Origin: Tetracentron sinense
Taxonomy: Eukaryota; Streptophyta; Magnoliopsida; Trochodendrales; Trochodendraceae
Assembly: GCA_015143295.1 (NCBI GenBank)
Contig: CM026565.1
Location: forward strand, 12,212,041-12,276,040
Length of the DNA: 64,000 nt
Reading direction: 5' to 3'
Part shown: piece after piece, positions 56,313 through 64,000 of the stretch
How the letters are laid out: each line of letters opens with the position of its first letter
Position numbering within the stretch: the first letter of the stretch is position 1
Notes under the pieces: model-generated
The model's database searches: none
What the model was told of the DNA's origin: nothing
Seen by the model: the letters and a program-made list of their open reading frames with translations, nothing else
Position numbers and translations under genes: made by a program

Positions 56313-56842
56313 AGGATTGTGGGTGAGCGTGAGAGTGATGTTCATGTATTTTGGCGGACCTGTCCGCACCTTCTTTGTTTTGATTTCCCTTTTGTATCAA
56401 AATGGGATCATGTATATATACATAGAGGTTTTGTTAGACTTCCGCTGTACCACATTAGAGTATACTTTCACTATTTTAGTCCTCTATTGTATATGCTTAG
56501 TGTCTTTTGGAGGATGGTTTGCCAAGCATGTCATGTAGGTCATGACAAGTCGTCCAAGATTCACTCTAACTCCTAGGGTGGGTTATGGGTCGCGACATAA
56601 TTAATAATTAAATTAAGCACTTTAAGAAGGTCCTTGTGTGTGAGATCTAAAGGGATCTCCTATTTCCGATTGTGGGACCAAGTACTCAACCTTTTGATTA
56701 AAGCATTGTTACTAGGAAACACCTTTCCTAAAACTCCATTAGGATCATAGAATGTTATCTAAGTCCCTGGACTTCCACCATTAACAATTGATGTCCATTA
56801 ACACAATGTGATTAACCTCCAGAAATTAGAGAATTGCTTGTA

Positions 56843-56925
56843 AGTACCATCTCACAATATATTAACCTCCAGAAGCCGTGGTATAGATTCACTCTAACTC
56901 GTAGGGTGGGTTTTGGGTCGCGACA
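56843..56925 (+). other. rearranged junction with 41-bp stub of a gypsy 5' LTR
   Basis: After the copia-type LTR come a repeat of ATTAACCTCCAG (also at 56812), then AAGCCGTGGTATAGATTC (56873-56890), the exact reverse complement of 56970-56987 in the leader of the next element. The last 41 bases of a gypsy LTR follow (56885-56925, ending GGGTCGCGACA). The remaining ~2.2 kb of this 5' LTR is absent. Confidence 0.8.
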
Positions 56926-56929
56926 GAGG

Positions 56930-56941
56930 TGGTATCAGAGC
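56930..56941 (+). promoter_or_regulatory. primer binding site of element 3
   Basis: TGGTATCAGAGC, exact, four bases after the LTR stub. Confidence 0.93.
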
Positions 56942-57275
56942 TTAAGCTTTAGGTCTCTAGGGTCACTTAGAATCTATACCACGGCTTGAGAAGAGCATAT
57001 GTTAGGAAGCCAGTTAGGAAGGAAGTAAGTCGGAAGCGAGTCATGATCCAAGTGTAAGACTAAATTTTAGTCTTAGTCCAAAGTGGTTGTTCCAACCAAG
57101 TGCGTGTCTAGGAACGCTAGAACACTAAGTCTATTATGTATACACCGATGGGTATGATGCAGTGTATACTAATATTATATCAATAGTACTACTTGAATTA
57201 TTATGAAATGAAAGTATGATGAATTTTGGTTCCAAGTTAGACTCATGTGGTGCTATTGATCTCAGGACATTAGTC

Positions 57276-58548
57276 ATGAGGCGGGGCACACGGGGTCGCA
57301 GACCATACACTAGGGCTTCATCTTCTTCTCGAGATGAGGGTGAGCAGCCGGACCTCTCTTAGGTTCTTGGCTCTATTGTAGAGACTTTAGCCTTGCTGGC
57401 GGCTAGGTAGGCTACTCCATCGTCTGCATCACCTACTCCACCGCCTGCAGCTCCAGTACATCGTACAACTGGGGTTGAGGCATTCAGGAGACTGAGGCCT
57501 CCCTCATTCCATGGGAGTGTGGACCCTCTTGCCGTGGAGGCTTGGATCCTCCAGTTGGAGAAGATTTTCGCAGTCCTCTCGCCCATAGAGGAAGAGAAAG
57601 TGGCATGGGCGGTCTTTATTGTTAGAGGGTGAGGCACACCATTGGTGGTTATCCGCCTTGAGGACTCGGAATTTGACCATGCAAGGTCAACCTTGGACTT
57701 GGGAGGAGTTCAAGGATGCATTCTACAAAAAGTACTTCCCGGTTGGAGCTCGGGAAAAGAAAGAGAAGGAGTTCATCAACCTCGAGCAGGGTTCTATGTC
57801 GGTGGCTCCATACGAAGCCAAGTTCTCGGAGCTATCATGCTTCGTGCCACACATGATTGCCACCGAGGCAATGAAGGCAAGGAGATTTGAGCAAGGGCTC
57901 AAAGATTTCATCATGGACCGAGTCTCGGTCTTTAGGCACGCCACTTACGCCTAAGTAGTGGATAAAGCCTTGTTGGTTGAGGCCAATTCAGAGACCGTGT
58001 CCAAGAAGAGGGAATTGGTGAGAGGCCAAGCCAGTAGTTCAGCACCTCTAGAGATGCGGGCTCGGACTGGCCCTTATCAGTACGCATGGCCAACACCACC
58101 ACAGTATGCATGGCCAGCACCACCGTCGAGGCCGTTTTATGAGCCTTCAGCTCCACGGCAGTATACGCCTCAGGCGCCACGACCTCAGGCTCTTCCGGCC
58201 CCATGACCCGTCGCACCTCAGGTAGTGAGGCATGCTCCACCTCCAGTCCCTCCGACTTACACATATGAGATCTGCACGTCTTGTGGCAGAAGGCACCCGA
58301 CAGGAGATTGTCGGAAGGCATCGGGTGGAGTTTCCATTGTGGTCGCTAAGGCCACATGATCAGGGATTGTCCGATGAGGCAGCTACCAAGCCAGTCACAG
58401 GGGATTAGGCCCCCAGCTCGACCAGCAGGATCATACCAGGCGTCCTCCCAGCCTGCACGGTCTACACCTCCACCTCGCCAGGCGAATCAGGGGCAAGTTT
58501 TTGCATTTTCGGAGGGTGATGCACTTGCATCTGACGATGTAGTGCAAG
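57276..58548 (+). pseudogene. gag: gypsy gag, many stops and frameshifts
   Basis: ATG at 57276, MRRGTRGRRPYTRASSSSRD. Stops lie at 57360-57362 and 57408-57410 (both TAG at CAG positions), an extra base is near 57613, the core is kept (WTWEEFKDAFYKKYFPVG, EFINLEQGSMSV), and there is a stop at 57952-57954. The Pro-rich linker has an added AMPTPPQYAWPAPP-type duplication (58080-58125), a TGA at 58204-58206, then a zinc knuckle (FHCGR…GHMIRDC) with one base lost and a TAA. The end (…FSEGDALASDDVVQ) reaches the intron border in the correct frame. Confidence 0.9.
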
Positions 58549-58641
58549 GTACGCTGTTGTAATTTATTTCATTACCCATAAGTTAAATTGTTATGTATAC
58601 GCTGTCGATGCATGGATTGACTTAGCTAGCTAAAATTTCAG
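58549..58641 (+). other. putative gag-pol intron (GT...AG), element 3, shorter form
   Basis: Begins GTACGCTGTTGTAA, ends GCTAAAATTTCAG; 93 bp against 142-145 in the other two copies. Both border sequences and the phase are conserved although the interior has lost about 50 bases, as expected if only splice sites matter or if the middle is simply dispensable. Confidence 0.6.
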
Positions 58642-61600
58642 AAACCTTACTAGTCAATGAGTGTTTGGCTCGGGTATTGATCGACACTGAGTCTACTCAT
58701 TCATTCGTATCCCCAAGTTTCTCTCAAGGCTTTTCCTCCGAGCCTAGCTAGTTGGAACCAGAGTTATCCATTTCAACTCCTCTCAGCAAGATAGTAATGG
58801 CAGATAAAATGTGTAGAAGTAGTGTGGTTCAAGTGGGGAGCCACGATTTGGCGGTTGATCTAATCATCCTCGGATTTCAAGACTTTGACGTCATCTTAGG
58901 GATGGATTGGTTAGCAGCACATCATGGGCATGTGGTTTGCTTTAAGAAGATGGTACTCTTCAAGCCAGTAGAAAGGAAGCCATTTCATTTTCGGGGGATG
59001 AGGAATAAAGGTATTGCTCGCTTTGCGGCACTAAGCTTAGCGAACCCTAAGGCAAAGGACTCTTCGACTATCCCGGTCGTGAGTGATTTCCTGGATGTAT
59101 TTCCAGAGGAGTTGCCAAGATTGCCTCCAGACAGGGAGATTGAGTTTGTGATCGAGCTTGCGCCAGGCACAGCTCCCATCTTTCGAGCTCCGTATAGAAT
59201 GGCCCCGATTGAACTCAAAGAGTTGAAGACTTAGTTGGAGGAATTGTAAGGCCTTGGTTTCATTCAACCAAGTGTCTTACAGTGGGGTGCCCCAGTTTTA
59301 TTTTTCAAGAAGAAGGATGGCTCGAGGAGTATGTGCATCGATTACCGACAGTTGAACAAGGTCACTATAAAGAATAGGTACCCATTTGCCTAGAATTGAT
59401 GACTTGTTCGATCAGTTGAAAGGAGCGAGATTTTTCTCTAAGATCGATCTTCGGTCGGGTTATCACCAATTGAAGATCAAGGCCGAGGATGTGCCCAAAA
59501 CTGCTTTCAGGACTCGATACGGACACTATGAGTTCTTGGTGATGCCTTTTGGTCTCATGAACGCCCCGGCAGCCTTTATGGATTTGATGAATCGGGTGTT
59601 CCGGCCATACCTTGATCGATGCGTGATCGTGTTTATCGATGATATACTGATATATTCCCAGACACGGGAAGAGCATGTACGAGACCTTCACCTTGCTTTG
59701 GAAATGCTGAGAGAGCACAAGCTGTATGCCAAACTCAGTAAGTGTGAATTTTGGTTGGAAGAGGTGGCATTCCTAGGCCACGTTGTTTCTACGGAAGGTA
59801 TCTCGGTAGATCCGAAGAAGATCGAGGCGGTAATGAGTTGGGCGAGGCCCAAGAGTGTCACAGAGATACGCAGTTTCCTTGGGTTGGCAGGCTACTACAG
59901 GAGATTCGTAGAGGGTTTCTCCAGCCTTGCAGCACCGCTCACTTACCTGACAAGGAAGAATGCGAAGTTCGTATGGAGCGATAAGTGCGAGATCAGTTTC
60001 ATGGAACTGAAGAAGAGGCTTACCACAGCTCCTATCCTTACAGTGCCATCTGGACATGGTGGTTATGAGGTGTACAATGATGCCTCATATGTTGGACTTG
60101 GGTGTGTGCTCATGCAACACAAGAAAGTCATTGCCTATGTATCGAGGCAATTGAAGGAGCATGAAAAGGATTACCCCACGCATGACTTAGAACTTGCCGC
60201 AGTCGTGTTTGCACTCAAGATTTGGCGACATTACTTATACGGGGTGGAATTCTATGTGTACATGGATCACAAGAACCTCAAGTACCTCTTTTCCCAAAAG
60301 GAATTGAATCTAAGGCAACGACATTGAATGAAATTTTTGAAGGACTTTGACTGCACCATTCAATACCACCCGGGCAAAGCAAACGTGGTCGCAGATGCTT
60401 TGAGTAGAAGACCTTCGGGTTTATTGGCACACATGTTGGTGCAAGAATGGATGTTATTGGAGGACTTCACTAATCTGGACATCAGTGTGAATGATACAAT
60501 TCGCGGTCCTGTTTTGGCAAATGTTACGGTGCGGCCATACATTATAGATCTAATCCAAGAATACCAAGCCACAGATGCTGAATTGTTGGCTTATCGGGAC
60601 AAGGAAGTTGCCAAGGGTAGTGAAGAATTTTCTCTCACTAGTCGAGGTGCTATTACGTATAAAGGAAGGCTGTGTGTTCCGGCCAATGCAGATCTTCAAC
60701 GAGAGATCATGGATGAAGCACATCGTTCGAAGTACACAGTGCATCTTGGGGGTACAAAGATGTACCAGAACCTCAAGAGTCACTTTTGGTGGCGGAATAT
60801 AAAGAGGGATGTTGCAGAATATGTGGCACAGTGCTTGGTGTGCCAACAGGTGAAAGCAGAACACATGCGACCCACCGGTCTATTGCAGTCTCTTCCTATT
60901 CCCGAGTGGAAATGGGAGAACATATCCATGGATTTCATAGTGGGCTTGCCAAAGACGGCAATGGGCTCAGATGCAATATGGGTAGTAGTGGATCGTTTGA
61001 CAAAGTCTGCTCATTTCCTACCCTACTGTACTACGTTCAATTCGAGCTAGTTGGCCACTCTGTACATCAAGGAAGTGGTTAGGCCACACGGGGTGCCAGT
61101 CAGTATTGTGTCAGATCGGGATCCGAGATTCACCTCAAGATTCTGGAAAAGCTTTCAGGATGCTATGGGTTCCCGACTTGATTTCAGCATTGCTTTTCAT
61201 CAACAGACGGATGGACAGACCGAAAGGGTGAACCGAGTCATTGAAGACATGCTTCGGCCGTGTATGCTGGATTTCAAAGGCAGTTGGGAAGAGCACTTAC
61301 CTTTGGTAGAATTCGCCTACAATAACAACTACCAGGCGAGCATCCAAATGGCACCATTTGAGGCATTGTATGGGCGAAGCTGTAGGTCTCCTCTCTACTG
61401 GGATGAGGTAGGAGAGAGAAAAGTACTTGGTCCGGAGTTGATCAAGCAAACTGTAAGTATAGTTAAGATCATCTGGGATCGGTTGAAAGCCACTCAAGAT
61501 CGTCAAAAGAGCTATGTGGACACGCGCCGCAGAGACTTAGAATTCCAAGTAGGGGATCAAGTCTTTGTGAAGGTATCTCCTAGCAAAGGGATTATGAGAT

Positions 61601-61968
61601 TTGGCAAAAGAGGCAAGCTTAGTCCTCGGTATGTTGGACCGTTTGAGATTATCACGAGAGTTGGTGAAGTTGCTTACAGGGTAGCTCTTCCACCTCACAT
61701 GGCCGCGGTTCACAATGTTTTCCACGTGTCTATGCTTCGGAAGTACATTACGGACCCTTCGCATGTCATAGAGTTGGAACCGTTGGAAATCCGAGAGGAT
61801 CTTACTTTAGTTGAGAAGCCGGTTCAAATTTTGGATCGAAGAGATCAAGTGCTTCGCAACAAGGTTATTCCTTTGGTTCTTGTGCAATGGCGGCACCATG
61901 CTCGAGAAGAAGCTACATGGGAGCGTGAAGCCAAGGTTAAAGCGAAGTATCCCGAGTTGTTCGAATAG
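58642..61968 (+). pseudogene. pol: gypsy pol, full length but interrupted by stops
   Basis: Same domain order as 13832-17157. The protease motif is DTESTHSF, so the active-site glycine is lost. Stops are at 58749-58751 (TAG), 59232-59234 (TAG), 59247-59249 (TAA), 60325-60327 (TGA for TGG) and 61048-61050 (TAG), with one extra base near 59385. RT keeps FIDDILIYS; RNase H has [10 protein letters not shown] (first catalytic Asp region altered from YSDAS); integrase keeps [21 protein letters not shown] and TERVNRVIE; the chromodomain-like tail ends at 61968. Confidence 0.93.
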
Positions 61969-62026
61969 GCTTGTGTATTTGGCTTGTGATTTTGTTTTGG
62001 TTTTGTAATGCATGTCCAATTTTTAT

Positions 62027-62038
62027 AAGGGGGGAGGA
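62027..62038 (+). promoter_or_regulatory. polypurine tract of element 3
   Basis: AAGGGGGGAGGA directly before the LTR TG at 62039. Confidence 0.93.
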
Positions 62039-64000
62039 TGTAGAGCCCTGAAACTTTTTGCTATGCATTAGAACTCATGCCAAGGCATTTTTCCTTTGTA
62101 ATCTTTTTCCTTTCTATGAAATGAGAAATTTTGAACAACTTAATTGTTAAAAGGGTAGTGTTCCCAAGTCGGATGTGTCGAAAAACCCGAGTTACTGAAA
62201 CCATTGGCGGATCAGTCGACTTCAGGGGAAATTTAGTTAATAAATAATGTAGAAATTAGAAATTTTGAAAAGTCAGGAATGTTCCTTTTCAAAAGATGAA
62301 TCCAACGCAAGTTGAATCGTCAAAATCGGACAAACGAGTTGAAAGTTATGGCCAAATTACCAAAGTGTGGAAAAATGGGAGAAAACAACAAAATCTGAAG
62401 GGTGCAATCGATCACAAGTCAGGTGCAATCGATCGCATGCAGGCAAAATGGGCAGCAAACTCTCGGGGTCATATGCGATAGATGGATCCCCAGGTGCCGA
62501 TAGATCACAGGGATCTGTGATCGATCGCGAGAATGTGCGATCGATCGCATGCAGGGGGAAATCAGACCAATATGTTCGGGTTCATGTGCGATAGATCGCA
62601 TCCAGGTACGATCGATCGCATGCAGTAGCAGATTCTGAAATTGAGGGTTTTAACCCTTGATCTATTTGAGGGTTTTCATTTGGGGCTTTTGCTAACCTAG
62701 AGGAGAGGAGAGAAGGGAGAGGAAAAAAGGGGGTTTCCAAGAGGGTTTTGGATTGGAGTGAAGGATTAACTTCACTCTTCTTCCCCAGAATCTCAAGGTC
62801 TTCCTAATCCAAGCTCAAGCACTACGTGGAGTTCTCCTCCAAGCTAGGCAACGCCTTCCAGGAGCTACTTCAAGGGCTTTCTTCACTCTATTGAGGTCGG
62901 TACCCTACACTACCCTCCTAGTTCATATTCTTATTCTTTCTATGTTTTTCCTAAATGTTAAACAAGATAATGAGAATGGATGAATGGGTGGAGATGTGTG
63001 GATGAGTAAGGGTGATTGGATGCCGTTGTGTATGTGTTGTGATGAACAAAATGGGAAGGGCATTGTACCAATAATGAACACACATGTATGTATGAGCTTA
63101 ACCCACCTAGAAATCCAAGATTTAGGTATAAGCATAATACACATACCAAGTGTTTGATGAAATGCCACAATGAAGAAGATGATGATTTGTTCATAGTAAA
63201 TGCATGTGTTAATTCCTTTAAATTTTAGAATAGCTTGTTAATAGTTTCAATGCTCATTTATTTGATTGAATGAATTGTCAAATGCAAATGCTCCTATGCC
63301 AATGTCATCCTTAATTGTACACAAATCCACGAGCACGGCATGTAGTCCACGAGTAGGACCTTCAAGCATTAAACACCGTGTGTTTTTTTCAAGGTTTTAT
63401 TCCCAATTTACGAACACCACGACAAGGCCAAACGCAAGGGTTGGTAATAAAGGTAAGGCATATCTTAAGATATGTTTTGCCTCGCTTTTGACACGAATAA
63501 GAAACCGCCACACAAGAACACTCCATGCATGCATGTTCCATTTAATGCATTCGTTAAAGAGGGTCTCCCCTCCCTCACAAGTTGCTTCTCATTTAGGAAG
63601 AGGGGTCTCCCCTCCCTTACAAGTAGCAAGATCATGTTTATTTTCCAAGCAAGCAAGCATGATACAAGCATGACACGCATGATACAAGCATGGCACGATA
63701 CGATACGATATGACAAGACAAGACACATGACAACACAAGTTTTTAAACACGAAAAGACTATTTCAAGTCAAGTCAAACACATGATGTTTTTACGAGATTT
63801 CCGACTTGACGTGATGCAAAGCTTGAATTATAAACTGTTTCTTTCCTATTATGATATGAACTACTCCCTGTTTTATGTTATCATTATTATGTTATGGCTG
63901 TTGGTTAGTGCTTGGTACCCGCTGAGTATTCCATGCTCAGTCGTACTTCTTATGTCGGCAGGTGATAGCGGAGCGGCTGCTCCTTTTGACGTCTGTGCTC
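62039..64000 (+). repeat. 3' LTR of element 3, cut by the window edge
   Basis: Starts TGTAGAGCCC; follows solo LTR A (49194-56597) closely. The cassette at 62400-62625 has TGCGATCGATCGCATGCAG palindromes in varied states of decay. Hairpins of the GAGGGGTCTCCCCTC type are near 63560 and 63600; CATGACA/CATGATACAAG repeats at 63655-63730. The micro-ORF starts at 63952. Confidence 0.93.
63952..64000 (+). CDS. LTR micro-ORF, start only (window edge)
   Basis: ATG at 63952; MSAGDSGAAAPFDVCA to the edge. The stem before it is GCTGAG...CTCAGT (one base changed). Confidence 0.5.
   Translation, partial: MSAGDSGAAAPFDVCA

Larger units (their letters stand above)
49194..56597 (+). mobile_element. gypsy solo LTR A, TSD TAATT, interrupted by element B
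   Basis: TGTAGAGCCCC at 49194 to GGGTCGCGACA at 56597; TAATT at 49189-49193 and 56598-56602. Parts: 49194-50982 and 55978-56597. It is close to the LTR at 62039-64000. The cassette at 49560-49815 carries TGCGATCGATCGCA palindromes followed by CATGCAGG. Hairpins of the GAGGGGTCTCCCCTC type are at 50757 and 50800; CATGACA-type repeats at 50855-50955. The micro-ORF at 56178 has ATA in place of ATG. Confidence 0.95.
48233..56842 (+). mobile_element. copia-type LTR, interrupted by a gypsy solo LTR, right end damaged
   Basis: It starts TGTGAAAGTATGCC at 48233 and follows the LTR at 26357-27619 (opposite orientation) through 49193. It resumes at 56598 and runs to the equivalent of the LTR end near 56842 (AATTGCTTGTA for AATTATTTACA). 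About 1.2 kb in all. Element J does not resume on the right, so the flank was rearranged and no TSD can be given. Confidence 0.75.
56885..64000 (+). mobile_element. gypsy element 3, decayed, runs off the right edge
   Basis: Plus strand: 5' LTR stub, PBS, gag, putative intron, pol, PPT, 3' LTR (from 62039, cut at 64000). It has the same gene content as 10699-21889, but gag has at least three stops and two frameshifts, pol has five or more stops and one insertion, and the protease DTG is DTE. Without a 5' LTR promoter it cannot be transcribed from its own start. Confidence 0.93.

Overview
The window is plant nuclear DNA made almost entirely of LTR retrotransposons nested inside one another. I found no host gene, rRNA, tRNA or CRISPR array. 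The plant assignment rests on Ty3/gypsy elements with 2-3 kb LTRs, a chromodomain-like C-terminus and a PBS matching initiator tRNA-Met, on Ty1/copia elements, and on an Athila/Tat-like element with the AAGTTTGGGG polypurine signature. One 100-base run of N (9802-9901) is an assembly gap.

Most of the window is one gypsy superfamily, Tekay/Del-like by layout. Its LTRs run TGTAGAGCCCC...GGGTCGCGACA and fall into at least five subfamilies. Layout: (1) 1-4620, decayed element cut by the left edge. (2) 6001-8547, solo LTR. (3) 10699-21889, a complete young element with TSD GAGGA, two almost identical ~3 kb LTRs, an open pol and a gag with one late frameshift. (4) 22980-34720, a copia element broken by a copia-type solo LTR (26357-27619) and by a gypsy solo LTR (28679-33192) that holds another solo LTR (29423-31685). 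(5) 34721-40079, Athila/Tat-like remnant inserted in the copia gag and carrying solo LTR 35984-38235. (6) 40080-48232, gypsy element broken by solo LTR 43485-47850, which contains solo LTR 45025-47341. (7) 48233-56842, copia-type LTR containing gypsy solo LTR 49194-56597, which contains an internally deleted element, 50983-55977. (8) 56885-64000, a decayed element on the plus strand, cut by the right edge. Perfect 5-bp target duplications (TTAGG, GAGGA, GTCTT, TTTTT, ACTCT, TTTAC, TAATT, AAAAG) fix many boundaries and the relative order of insertion.

Four features go beyond routine annotation. First, the gypsy LTRs carry a short ORF of about 29-41 codons. Its core PFD[VI]CAPGPWVEEEY is kept between subfamilies while third codon positions drift; it begins just after a conserved small stem-loop. 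Its position predicts a peptide-coding uORF in the element's RNA leader. Second, three copies have a GT...AG segment of 93-145 bp exactly between gag and protease. Excising it would join the frames, and pol has no ATG of its own at this end. Third, the 5' part of the LTRs has a fast-changing cassette of palindromes sharing CGATCGATCG, whose flanks change together to keep symmetry; a related motif occurs in the unrelated Athila-like LTR. In the young element the cassette is replaced by about 31 copies of a 25-bp repeat. Fourth, the leader part of the LTRs contains repeated small hairpins with paired substitutions.

Most nonsense codons in the dead copies are CAG/CAA/CGA/TGG changed to stops. 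This fits C-to-T decay of methylated, silenced copies.
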